Origin: an uncultured Lachnospiraceae bacterium
GTDB taxonomy: Bacteria; Bacillota_A; Clostridia; Lachnospirales; Lachnospiraceae
Direction: 5' to 3'
NCBI GenBank assembly: GCA_947564305.1
Contig: CANOBT010000003.1
Coordinates: forward strand, 1-64,000
Length of the DNA: 64,000 nucleotides
Under the pieces are notes generated by a model that worked only from the letters and a program-made list of their open reading frames with translations, did not search any database and was not told the origin of the DNA. The position numbers and the translations under genes were made by a program. Below are positions 44,119 to 52,578 of the stretch, piece by piece; the first letter of the stretch is position 1; each line of letters opens with the position of its first letter.

Positions 44119-45432
44119 ATGCCGCCAGAGAAGATATGCAAGACTGTCCACCAGTATAATCAGAAGCCGGTTTCGGAAGCTGATATGCAGAAGCTATTGG
44201 AAATCGCAGAGGACTGCCGGGAGGTCAAAAACTATGTATATACCCGGTATGGCGGGATAGGGAGCCTTTCAAAGATTTATCCGGGCTATACGGTTCAGAA
44301 TGAGATGACTGGAAGCGGACTGAGAGAAAAGCTTGGTCTGCCGTCGGTGTATTTTTACCTTGCAGTATTTGATGCACTGGCGGATATAAAGAGTCAGTGG
44401 ACGAGGACAAAATCAAAAGTCTCAAAATTGGTCAATAAAAACGAAAATCTCATCCCGGAAGAGAAGCATTATCTCCGGTTTCTGCTCAAGGTCAATAATG
44501 CCTTTGACGCCGTGCTGAACCAGAAGCCGGTAGAGTTGGAGAAGAAGCTCCACAGGCAGTACACTGATTTGGCAGAGCAGGTAGATATGGAACGGATGCA
44601 CCGTTATCTATGCAGGCAGGTGCGAAAATACCTTGTGAAACTGCATACGGATACGGCTGATGGCTTTACCATAGCAGAGCGGGCATACCGCTATGCTGAC
44701 CATGGAATCTATATTTCTATCAAAGAAAAGAGAAAACGGATTTTTGTGCCTTTGACAGACAGCAAGCAGTATAAATGTCAGTCTTACATCAAGCTGTATC
44801 CAAAGGAACACAATCTGGAAATCAAAGTGCCGGTATACGTGGCTGTTCGCAGTCACAAGGACTATGAGAACCAGATTGGAGCAGCGGTCGGTTTTTATAC
44901 GATGCTGACGACAGATGAAGGTCATAGATATGGCGAAAATCTTGGGGATTACCAGATAGAATATTCTGACTGGATGCGGGAGCAGACAGGGAGCTACAAC
45001 CGCAACAAGGGCAATAACCCCGGACGTAAGAAATATAACGCTAAAAAGCGGAGGTTCGAGGAACGGCTCCACAGCTATATCAATCAGGAGTTAAACCGTT
45101 TTCTGCAGACCGAAAAGCCGGAGGTTGTGTATATCGTAAAACTGCCCAAACCCCGTGCAGGAGGTTTCAATAAAAGAATTAACCATTCCGTAGCCCAGTG
45201 GCAGAGAGGTTATATCCGAAAACGGTTGGTCCAGAAGTGTAAGGAGCAGTCGGTTGAGATTATAGAGGTACTGGGAAAAGATATCAGCAATGAATGCAGC
45301 AAATGCGGCACCATGGGAAAAAAGGCAGATGGAAGATTTGTTTGTGCCGTCTGCGGCTATGAAGCGGAAGAAAAGACCAATACCGCCCGGAATGTAAAGA
45401 AACGAGGGCAGGGGGACGGGGCGCTGCGGTGA
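44119..45432 (+). CDS. TnpB-like (IS605 OrfB) protein lacking RuvC catalytic residues, 437 aa
   Basis: AGGAGG lies 8 bases before ATG 44119. The C-terminal half keeps the TnpB order: RuvC-I strand NQIGAAVGFYTMLTTDEGHRYG (251-272), RuvC-II region EVVYIVKLPKP (335-345), the SVAQW...RKRLVQKC helix, a zinc ribbon C393-x2-C396...C409-x2-C412, and a RuvC-III-like EAEEKTNTARNV (415-426). In active TnpB the RuvC-I motif is GIDLG, the second is IxxEDL and the third D-x-D-x-N. Here the three sites read GAAVG (A256), YIVKL (V340) and EEKTN (417-421), so all expected acidic catalytic residues are gone. The frame is otherwise intact. No TnpA gene is nearby. Likely a nuclease-dead, RNA-guided DNA binder (TldR-like) or a domesticated relative. 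Confidence 0.75.
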   Translation: MPPEKICKTVHQYNQKPVSEADMQKLLEIAEDCREVKNYVYTRYGGIGSLSKIYPGYTVQNEMTGSGLREKLGLPSVYFYLAVFDALADIKSQWTRTKSKVSKLVNKNENLIPEEKHYLRFLLKVNNAFDAVLNQKPVELEKKLHRQYTDLAEQVDMERMHRYLCRQVRKYLVKLHTDTADGFTIAERAYRYADHGIYISIKEKRKRIFVPLTDSKQYKCQSYIKLYPKEHNLEIKVPVYVAVRSHKDYENQIGAAVGFYTMLTTDEGHRYGENLGDYQIEYSDWMREQTGSYNRNKGNNPGRKKYNAKKRRFEERLHSYINQELNRFLQTEKPEVVYIVKLPKPRAGGFNKRINHSVAQWQRGYIRKRLVQKCKEQSVEIIEVLGKDISNECSKCGTMGKKADGRFVCAVCGYEAEEKTNTARNVKKRGQGDGALR

Positions 45433-45542
45433 GTTTATTTTAGAGGTATTTAGAATTATTTAAAATGTTTTTGGCTGCACGGTTGAGGTGTAAGCGCACA
45501 GCGGAAAGTTAGTTTGGTCATTAGAACAACTGCATAGATAAA

Positions 45543-45939
45543 TTTCGGTGATGAACCGAAGTTTTACCGTGAGGAAGTGAAACGACACTTCCGGGACTAG
45601 GCGGTGGGTTCATGATAAGACGGGCATGAGGTGCCTGTTATATAAAAAATGGTGTATTGATATGTAGGTGTATGTATTATATTTTATTATGCATGTCGGT
45701 ACGGCAGATACGGCATTAGAAGACAGGCGGTGGTGAAAACCAGGAGGCCTGTGTATTGGGTATGCCAGGACCCTGTGAACATGAGAAGCGCACGCAGGTC
45801 ATCAACCTTCGGTTGGTGACAAAGTAAGAGGAAGTGCGCTGATGCGCACGCAGGTCATCAACCTTACGGTTGGTGACAAGTCATGAGGTAGCAGGGAGCG
45901 AAGCGGAGTGATCCGCAGCATTTACCGGGGAGGTAAATG
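45543..45939 (+). ncRNA. Candidate structured RNA downstream of the TnpB-like gene
   Basis: No ORF is supported between 45433 and 46026, yet many stems are. A nested stem pairs ATGAACC 45551 with GGTTCAT 45607, ACCG 45566 with CGGT 45602, and GGAAGTG 45573 with CACTTCC 45586. Next come ACGGGCA/TGCCTGT (45620-45638), ACAGGC/GCCTGT (45723-45752) enclosing TGGT-GAAA-ACCA (a GNRA loop), two GTCATCAACC/GGTTGGTGAC hairpins (loops TTCG and TTAC), and CATTTACC/GGTAAATG (45919-45939). TnpB guide RNAs come from exactly this position, the 3' end of the gene and beyond. It could instead be another structured RNA or transposon end. Confidence 0.5.
45788..45877 (+). repeat. Two direct copies of a 33/34-base hairpin unit
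   Basis: GCGCACGCAGGTCATCAACC followed by a 4-base loop and GGTTGGTGAC occurs at 45788-45820 and 45844-45877, 56 bases apart. The loops differ (TTCG, TTAC). The first copy is also enclosed by GCGCAC...GTGCGC (45788 and 45834). Confidence 0.85.
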
Positions 45940-46026
45940 TCCAATATGCCTTATTTAATAAAAAGTTTGTGTCAGAAAAAGGCGTGGCAGTTGGAAAGAG
46001 AACTATGAAAAAGTCAGGATGATTCT

Positions 46027-47370
46027 ATGAGGAAAACTGATAAGAAACAGGCGGAAGATTTTGTACAATTATTAAAACGCGCACACGAGGAAATCAAGCG
46101 TGCATTACAAATAAAGAATCATCAGGCAGCAATGGAGCTTTTGGAGGAATGCCAGAGCTGTGTAATCCGCCTGGGAGAATTGATTGAAAGTATGGAAGGG
46201 GAGGAAACAGCAACCATTCCATTGTTAGAGGATTACTGTGAACTCATTTATCAGAATTATGAACAAATCAGGCTAGGGTTGGCAGTAAATGAAAGCAAGA
46301 TATATAAGATTCTAAATAAAGCGGTAATTCGGATTGAAAACAGTATCAGAAATGATATCCATGAACAGATAGAAGCGGTGTTTCTGCCATATAAAGCATC
46401 TATGTGGGACTCTCTGGAAAGTATATGGAAAGCGGCAGACGAAGATCCGAACTGCGATGCTTATGTGATTCCGATTCCATATTATGACAGGAATCCGGAT
46501 GGCAGCTTTCGGGAGATGCATTATGAGGGAGACCAGTACCCTAAGGATGTACCAGTGACTGATTATAGAGAATATGATTTTGTGGAACGCCGACCGGATA
46601 TGATATTTATACATAATCCATACGATGACTGTAATTATGTGACCAGTGTAGACCCATTTTTTTATTCAAAGAACCTGAAGCAGTATACAGAAAAATTAGT
46701 GTATGTACCATATTTCATTTTGGGAGAAATCGATTCGGAAAATGAAGATGCTGTTAAAGGAATGGAACATTTCTGCACCGTACCTGGCGTATACAATGCG
46801 GATCAGGTGATTGTGCAGTCAGAGAAAATGCGGCGGGTATATATTGATGTGTTAACCAGATATGCCGGAAAAGATACGAAAAAGTACTGGGAAGATAAGA
46901 TCTGGGGACTTGGATCACCAAAGGTAGATAGAGTATTGAGTACAAAACTAGAGGATTTAGAAATACCGGCGGATTGGAAAAAAGTTCTGGAAAAATCAGA
47001 TGGAAGTTGGAAGAAAGTTATTTTGTATAACACCAGTGTGAGTGCTTTGCTTCGGCATGAGGAAAAGATGTTGGAGAAGATGCGCAGTGTCCTGCAGACG
47101 TTTTATGAAAATAGAGATGAAGTTGCGTTACTGTGGCGTCCACATCCGCTGATTAAGGCAACCATAGAATCTATGCGGCCTCAGCTTTGGATGGATTATC
47201 TGGAGATTGTGGATGAATACAGGGAGCAGGGATGGGGGATATATGATGACTCGTCGGATTTGGACAGGGCGTTGGTGATGAGTGATGCGTATTATGGAGA
47301 CCCGAGTTCCTTGGTGGAGTTATGCAGGAACGCGGGAATGCCGGTGATGATACAAAATGTGGAGGTATAA
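46027..47370 (+). CDS. CDP-glycerol glycerophosphotransferase-like GT-B protein, 447 aa
   Basis: The first gene of the glycan cluster. The N-terminal 110 residues are helical and charged; a GT-B-type region follows (SLESIWKAADEDPNCDAYVIPIP; PDMIFIHNPYDDCNYVTSV; KVILYNTSVSALLRHEEKM). The C-terminal VALLWRPHPLIKA...DLDRALVMSDAYYGDPSSLVELC is the acceptor/donor-site pattern of TagF-like glycerophosphotransferases and related enzymes. Cytoplasmic side of the membrane. The polymer made and the exact donor are unknown. Confidence 0.7.
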   Translation: MRKTDKKQAEDFVQLLKRAHEEIKRALQIKNHQAAMELLEECQSCVIRLGELIESMEGEETATIPLLEDYCELIYQNYEQIRLGLAVNESKIYKILNKAVIRIENSIRNDIHEQIEAVFLPYKASMWDSLESIWKAADEDPNCDAYVIPIPYYDRNPDGSFREMHYEGDQYPKDVPVTDYREYDFVERRPDMIFIHNPYDDCNYVTSVDPFFYSKNLKQYTEKLVYVPYFILGEIDSENEDAVKGMEHFCTVPGVYNADQVIVQSEKMRRVYIDVLTRYAGKDTKKYWEDKIWGLGSPKVDRVLSTKLEDLEIPADWKKVLEKSDGSWKKVILYNTSVSALLRHEEKMLEKMRSVLQTFYENRDEVALLWRPHPLIKATIESMRPQLWMDYLEIVDEYREQGWGIYDDSSDLDRALVMSDAYYGDPSSLVELCRNAGMPVMIQNVEV

Positions 47371-47373
47371 GAC

Positions 47374-48891
47374 ATGATGAAATATATCATTGTGCAGGCA
47401 GGCGGAAAAGGAACACGTCTGAAGCATCTTACAAGGAATAAGCCCAAAGCCCTCGTGCCTGTGGAAAACCTCCCTATGCTTTTTCATTTATTTCGGAAAT
47501 ATCCAGATAAACGATTTGTAATTATTGCGGATTATAAAAAAGAAGTTATGCATGAATATCTGGAAATATTTGCAGATGTGAAATATCAGATTGTAGATGC
47601 AGACGGTACAGGGACCTGTGCAGGTATAAAGCAGGCAATAGATTTAATTCCTGAAAAGGAACCATTCATGTTGATATGGTCGGATTTGATCCTGCCGGAT
47701 GCAATGGAGCTTCCGGAAGGATATCGGGATTCCGTAGAGACGGTAAACCCGAAGGAGGATTACATAGGAATCTCACAGACATTTCCCTGCAGATGGTCTT
47801 ATAAGGACGGGGCATTTATAGAGGAGAGTTCTTGCGAGCATGGCGTGGCAGGATTTTTTCTGTTTTCAGAAAAAGAAAAAATAAAATTTATGCCTGAAAG
47901 CGGAGAGCTTGTGCGCTGGATGCAGCAGAAACATTTGAAATACAATGAAATCGGGCTCACAGGGACGAAAGAGTTTGGGTTGTTGGAAGAATATAACAAA
48001 CTGGAGCAGGAAAAATGCCGTCCTTTTAATAAAATGACAATAAAATCAGACAGGGTTATCAAAGAAGGGATAGACGAACAGGGCAGAAGATTGGCGCGCA
48101 GAGAATGCGCATGGTATGACAAGGCAAAGGAAATCCATATTCCGTCATTGCCGGAAATTTACGGGACGGATCCATTGGAGATGGAGCGAATCCGTGGGAA
48201 AAACATTTATGAATGCCGTCTGCCTTATGAGGAGAAAAAAGAAATCCTGAGAAAATTGGTGGAATCTCTGCAGATGCTCCATGAAGCAGAAAAGATTCCG
48301 GCGGATACCTTCAGTATCAAAGAAGCCTATTTCAATAAAACGTTTGACCGTATACGGGATATCAGGGACCTGGTGCCATTTGCCAATGAAAGATTTATCA
48401 CGATAAACGGACAGAGATGCAGGAATGTTTTCTTCTGCAAGCGGGAACTCGAACAGAAACTGGAGCAGATTCGTTGTGACAGCTTCTGCCTGATCCATGG
48501 AGATTGTACATTTTCAAACCTGATGCTTCGGGAGGATGGAAGTCCGGTCCTGATAGACCCCAGGGGATATTTTGGTCATATCGAATTGTATGGAGACCCG
48601 CGTTATGACTGGGCAAAGCTGTACTATTCCATTGTGGGAAATTATGACCGCTTTAACCTGAAAGAATTTGACTTGCAGATAGGAGAAAAGGAAGTCCGGC
48701 TTGATATCAAGTCAAATCAATGGGAAGACATGGAGGAAGACTTCTTCAAGATGACTGGTACTGTTCCGGAGGAAATCAGGCTGCTGCATGCAGTGATCTG
48801 GCTTTCCCTGACTACGTATGCGTGGCAGGATTATGATTCAATATGCGGCGCGTTTTACAATGGGGTGTATTATCTGGAGGATGTGCTATGA
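47374..48891 (+). CDS. Sugar nucleotidyltransferase fused to a kinase-like domain, 505 aa
   Basis: GGAGGTATAAGAC precedes ATG 47374. Residues 1-230 form a nucleotidyltransferase: QAGGKGTRLKHLTRNKPKALVPVENLPM (G-G-x-G-T-R-L loop and K-P-K-A) and FMLIWSDLILPD (metal-binding Asp). Residues 260-505 resemble the choline/aminoglycoside kinase fold: FCLIHGDCTFSNLML (catalytic H-G-D...N) and PVLIDPRGYFGHIELYGDPRYDWAKLYYS. The fusion would phosphorylate and NDP-activate one substrate, as LicA plus LicC do for choline. The substrate is unknown. The SIS gene overlaps its stop. Confidence 0.78.
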   Translation: MMKYIIVQAGGKGTRLKHLTRNKPKALVPVENLPMLFHLFRKYPDKRFVIIADYKKEVMHEYLEIFADVKYQIVDADGTGTCAGIKQAIDLIPEKEPFMLIWSDLILPDAMELPEGYRDSVETVNPKEDYIGISQTFPCRWSYKDGAFIEESSCEHGVAGFFLFSEKEKIKFMPESGELVRWMQQKHLKYNEIGLTGTKEFGLLEEYNKLEQEKCRPFNKMTIKSDRVIKEGIDEQGRRLARRECAWYDKAKEIHIPSLPEIYGTDPLEMERIRGKNIYECRLPYEEKKEILRKLVESLQMLHEAEKIPADTFSIKEAYFNKTFDRIRDIRDLVPFANERFITINGQRCRNVFFCKRELEQKLEQIRCDSFCLIHGDCTFSNLMLREDGSPVLIDPRGYFGHIELYGDPRYDWAKLYYSIVGNYDRFNLKEFDLQIGEKEVRLDIKSNQWEDMEEDFFKMTGTVPEEIRLLHAVIWLSLTTYAWQDYDSICGAFYNGVYYLEDVL

Positions 48892-49481
48892 TTTCATATT
48901 ACCAAGACGTGATAGATGTGATTAGAGACTCTCTTGAATCTATCCAGGAAGAACAATACGAACAGTTGATAAATGAATGCACAAATATATTAAAGAGCGG
49001 TGGAAAGATCATTGCCAGCGGTTTGGGAAAGAATGTGCCTATTTGTGAGAAGTTTGTAGGAACATTAAACTCTTTGGGAATAGATGCAAGATTTCTCCAT
49101 ACCAATACGGCAATACATGGTGACTTGGGAATGGTAGACAAGAATGATTTGGTGATTCTTTTATCAAAGGGCGGCAATACACATGAAACAGTAATATTAG
49201 CCGGGCATCTTCAAAATAGAGGTACGAATACCTGGCTGATGACATTTACAAAAAAATGCAAAAGCGCGGAAATTATAAAGAAACAACTAATTATGTATCT
49301 TCAGAATGAAGGGGATGAGTGGGATATAGTACCTAATAATTCTACATCGGTATATCTTATTGTGCTTCAGGGAATCGCTATTGAGATTGGAAAGAGAATG
49401 AATGTGACAATTGATAGCTTTAAGGTAAATCACCCAGGCGGTGGGATTGGAGCAAAACTCAGTGGGAAAAATCTGTGGTAA
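48888..49481 (+). CDS. SIS-domain sugar-phosphate isomerase (KpsF/GutQ-like), 197 aa
   Basis: The start at ATG 48888, after GGAGGATGTGCT, overlaps the previous stop (ATGA). SIS features: GKIIASGLGKNVPICEKFVG (residues about 37-56) and LSKGGNTHETVIL (Ser-x-Gly-Gly). The C-terminal NHPGGGIGAKL is typical of arabinose-5-phosphate isomerases (KpsF/GutQ), but the usual CBS pair is missing. It likely interconverts a ketose- and aldose-phosphate for the activating enzyme just upstream. Confidence 0.78.
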   Translation: MISYYQDVIDVIRDSLESIQEEQYEQLINECTNILKSGGKIIASGLGKNVPICEKFVGTLNSLGIDARFLHTNTAIHGDLGMVDKNDLVILLSKGGNTHETVILAGHLQNRGTNTWLMTFTKKCKSAEIIKKQLIMYLQNEGDEWDIVPNNSTSVYLIVLQGIAIEIGKRMNVTIDSFKVNHPGGGIGAKLSGKNLW

Positions 49482-49509
49482 GGATACGTTATAACGGAGG
49501 AAAGGCATT

Positions 49510-49947
49510 TTGGATATCTGGCGAGATATAGAGGAAAAATATAACTGCTCATTAAAGGGAAGGGCCAGGTGGCTTAGATATAAAGAAAAATATCAAATAG
49601 ACGAAGAATGGTATCTGATATTGATGCCAGCATATAATGAAAAATTAAATTATAAAGCTTTTTTATATCTTGCTGATTTTATGAACAGAAAATATATAAA
49701 AAAAACATTGGTAATACTTCTTGAGCAAGGAAAGACCAATTCTGTACCCTCCAATATGCAGGAACGTGTGTACATAGAGAGCGTTGATGAGAAAATGATG
49801 ACGGAGCTTGTTTCGTATTACAGATTACAACAGTTTTTCAGAAATATTGTTGTTATAACGATGGAGGAGCCTTTCGGGACAGGAGGAATAGTCGGAAAGT
49901 GCGGTATTACATTAGATGATTATGTAAGGGATGCACTTTACGTGTGA
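49510..49947 (+). CDS. Unknown glycan-cluster protein, 145 aa
   Basis: The start is TTG 49510, 9 bases after CGGAGG; no ATG fits. The product is soluble and mixed alpha/beta (EEWYLILMPAYNEKLNYKAFLYLADFM; LVILLEQGKTN; FFRNIVVITMEEPFGTG). No family recognised. The alternating strand-helix layout hints at a Rossmann-like fragment. Its stop overlaps the next start (GTGA), so the two are translationally coupled. Confidence 0.6.
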   Translation: MDIWRDIEEKYNCSLKGRARWLRYKEKYQIDEEWYLILMPAYNEKLNYKAFLYLADFMNRKYIKKTLVILLEQGKTNSVPSNMQERVYIESVDEKMMTELVSYYRLQQFFRNIVVITMEEPFGTGGIVGKCGITLDDYVRDALYV

Positions 49948-51257
49948 AAAAAATGATAGCTTCCAAACAAGATAAAGAAATCATACAGGAATGTATAAAG
50001 GAAAATAGAGCGCGGCTGCTAAATAGAAAAGTGTTGATTTTTGGATGTACTTTATACGGAAGAGACATTCGGGATGGACTTATTGGCTGTGGAATAGAGT
50101 TATGCGGATTTATTGACAATAACAAGAGCAAAACAGGGAAGAATTGTCTTGGTGTTCCGGTTGAATCACCAGAGAAAATGCTTGTACCCTACATTAAAGA
50201 ATTGTGCGTCATTATCTGTTCAAAATATCAACAGGAAATGATCAGGCAGGTTTTGAAATACGGATATGATGAGGGAAACCTGTTGATTATTGATGTGGCT
50301 GAAGCGGGAAATCACGTTTCGGATGGTCTGGATTCGGTTAGGAATGCTTATGAAGATGTAAAAAAGGGCTATGCTTTATATCTCAATATTATCAAAAAAT
50401 ATAAAACAAAAGATAAGTTGTTTGTGTGCCCTTATCCGGGCACAGGAGATATATATATGGCCTGCATATATCTTCCGGAATACTTAAAAGAACATTTAAT
50501 AGAGGAATATACGCTTGTTGTGGGAAGCGAAAGCTGCAGAAAAGTTTGCGATATATTTTGTATTGAAAATATATGTGTGCTGAAAAAGAGTGACATAGAT
50601 TACCTCCTTAAAGCATGGGAATTCCTTGGAACAGATAAGATGAATGTAAAACCTTTGCTGCATTGGGGATGGAGATGCAAAAAATTTCTTTTTTCTAATA
50701 ACCATCCACAGATTACTTTTGCAGAAATGTTTTTATATGATATTTACGAATTTCAAAGGAAGCCGGAAATGCGGCTGCCTGACAGATGTAAGGATTTACA
50801 GGAAATTCACTCTTTTTTTGACAGTAAAGGATTATGTAAGGGGCATACTGTGATTCTCGCACCATATGCGGGTTCGTTTGTTTCAGAGATACCGATAGGT
50901 TTTTGGGAGAAACTTGCCTTAAGGTTAAGAGAACAGGGATATTCAGTATGCACAAATTGTGCGGCGGATAAAGAAGTACCGGTAAGGGGGACTATACCTG
51001 TTACATTTCCTTATTCCTGGGCTGTTGATTTTGTTGATTTTGCAGGAGTGTTTGTGGCGTTGAGAAGTGGACTGTGCGATATAGTCAGTTCTTCCAATGC
51101 AAAGATGGTTATTTTGTACGAAGATGGTTTTAATGCTTCCAGCTTGGAATATTTTGGCTTAGTCAACATGGGAATCGGGGAATCAAATCATATTTCTGAA
51201 ATCATCTATAAAGGAAATGATGAAATTATTATAGGGGACATTTTGGGTATGTTCTGA
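49944..51257 (+). CDS. Rossmann-module protein with glycosyltransferase-like C-terminus, 437 aa
   Basis: GTG 49944 overlaps the previous stop; ATG 49953 is an alternative. Residues 25-110 form a Rossmann-like unit (RKVLIFGCTLYGRDIRDGLIG, then ELCGFIDNNKSKTGKNCLGV and PYIKELCVIICSKYQQEMI), similar to the N-terminal domain seen in PglD-type and other sugar enzymes. The rest (VILAPYAGSFVSEIPIGFWEKLALRLREQGY; VDFAGVFVALRSGLCDIVSSSNAK) resembles a GT9/GT-B transferase. It is related to the next gene. Donor and acceptor unknown. Confidence 0.6.
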   Translation: MKKMIASKQDKEIIQECIKENRARLLNRKVLIFGCTLYGRDIRDGLIGCGIELCGFIDNNKSKTGKNCLGVPVESPEKMLVPYIKELCVIICSKYQQEMIRQVLKYGYDEGNLLIIDVAEAGNHVSDGLDSVRNAYEDVKKGYALYLNIIKKYKTKDKLFVCPYPGTGDIYMACIYLPEYLKEHLIEEYTLVVGSESCRKVCDIFCIENICVLKKSDIDYLLKAWEFLGTDKMNVKPLLHWGWRCKKFLFSNNHPQITFAEMFLYDIYEFQRKPEMRLPDRCKDLQEIHSFFDSKGLCKGHTVILAPYAGSFVSEIPIGFWEKLALRLREQGYSVCTNCAADKEVPVRGTIPVTFPYSWAVDFVDFAGVFVALRSGLCDIVSSSNAKMVILYEDGFNASSLEYFGLVNMGIGESNHISEIIYKGNDEIIIGDILGMF

Positions 51258-51268
51258 AAGGAAACTGT

Positions 51269-52546
51269 ATGGTAATCGGAATATATGGAACAGGGAATTA
51301 TGCAAAGGAATTGTTATATGAAATCGAATGCGCAAACAGAATTTTACATAAGATGTTTGAAGATTCCCATTTTAAGGATGAACTTGAAATCAAGATAAAA
51401 TATTTTGCGGAAACAATTAGAAATTCAGATACGTTTGAGAATACAAAGGTCATTAATGCTGAAGAAATAAATGATAATGATATTGATTTATTAATAATAG
51501 CAGCAGGGGCTTATTTGGAAATTGTAGATTATTTAAAAGAACATAATCCTGATTATGAGAGACTTAAGAAGAAAATAGTAAGAAGTACACAAATAAAGTT
51601 TGAGAGAAGAAAATTAGGGCAGATTTTGTCTGGACTGCCAAGTAGGAATGAGTTTTTTACCGAAAAGGAAACCGGCGGGTTATTTAATATAAAGGACAAC
51701 AGGCTTAACATCGAGGGAAATGACGGCAGATATTATGTGTTATGTCCATATGGTTTTGGAGATACGTTATATTTATTGGGATACATTGAAGAGTATGTAA
51801 AAAGATGGAACATTAAAGAAAAGGTATGCGTAATAATAAAAAAATCTCATAAATTTGTGGTGGATGCGTATCCGTTTATTGAAAGTGAGATAGCGGATGA
51901 TGAATTGGTGGACAAACTAAATAAATATATGATAGCGCATCAGTTATGGAAACTAGACAACTTTCTTTATGGTCATTTTGAAAAAAATGAAGATGGAACT
52001 TTAAGCAATGACACAGCAATATTTGCATGGACAACAATGTTAGAACAATATTGCAGGCTTGTGTGTGATATTCCTATATCTTCGAAGTTTTCACCTCCAA
52101 GGATAAAGTTCGATGTAAGAAAACGAAAATATGACAGCATAAATTGGGAGACAACGGTTTTCATATTGCCATTGGCCACTACCTGCGAAAAAATAGATGA
52201 TAATTTTTGGAAAATTATTGTAGAAAAAATAAAAAATAAGGGTTACGGGGTAGCCGTCAATATGGCGGGCAAGATGCCATGGATCAATAATGTTACACAA
52301 ATATATGAATCTGTAGAAGACACCTTGTATTATTGTTCTAAATGCAGGGCGGTAATATCTTACAGAAGTGGTATGACTGATCTAGCTGCATTCCTTAATA
52401 CGGATTTACATGTTATCAATCCGACAGAGTATTGGTGTAAAGAATGGGATGTTAAGATTGCGTGTGAAAGAAATAACATCTGGAATTATCTTGTAGAAAA
52501 AGACCAATATTTGAGTATTGCAGAAGAAATTGTGAGAAAGATATAA
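51269..52546 (+). CDS. Paralogue of the upstream Rossmann/glycosyltransferase-like protein, 425 aa
   Basis: AAAGGAAAC precedes ATG 51269. It opens with MVIGIYGTGNYAKELLYEIE (nucleotide-binding G-x-G-x-x-A) and LLIIAAGAYLEIVDYL. The second half (RYYVLCPYGFGDTLYLLGYIEEYV; TVFILPLATTCEKIDDNFWKIIVEKIKNKGYGVAVNMAG; CRAVISYRSGMTDLAAFLN) follows the plan of the preceding protein and of GT9-like transferases. The pair probably arose by duplication and may act on neighbouring linkages. Confidence 0.6.
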   Translation: MVIGIYGTGNYAKELLYEIECANRILHKMFEDSHFKDELEIKIKYFAETIRNSDTFENTKVINAEEINDNDIDLLIIAAGAYLEIVDYLKEHNPDYERLKKKIVRSTQIKFERRKLGQILSGLPSRNEFFTEKETGGLFNIKDNRLNIEGNDGRYYVLCPYGFGDTLYLLGYIEEYVKRWNIKEKVCVIIKKSHKFVVDAYPFIESEIADDELVDKLNKYMIAHQLWKLDNFLYGHFEKNEDGTLSNDTAIFAWTTMLEQYCRLVCDIPISSKFSPPRIKFDVRKRKYDSINWETTVFILPLATTCEKIDDNFWKIIVEKIKNKGYGVAVNMAGKMPWINNVTQIYESVEDTLYYCSKCRAVISYRSGMTDLAAFLNTDLHVINPTEYWCKEWDVKIACERNNIWNYLVEKDQYLSIAEEIVRKI

Positions 52547-52578
52547 AACGCTGAAACAGAGATGCGAGGAGAGATTAA

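Noticed and set aside
41857..45432. IS607-type element (serine recombinase plus TnpB)
   Set aside because: The recombinase has an N-terminal catalytic domain and C-terminal HTH (resolvase type, not the IS607 order), and an unrelated Rpn gene with its own promoter and terminator lies between.
45788..45877. CRISPR-like direct repeats
   Set aside because: Only two copies, each a hairpin, with no spacer-like regular array and no Cas genes.
45433..46026. Group I or II intron core
   Set aside because: No recognisable domain V or P-Q-R-S elements and no maturase; the stems fit a stand-alone RNA better.
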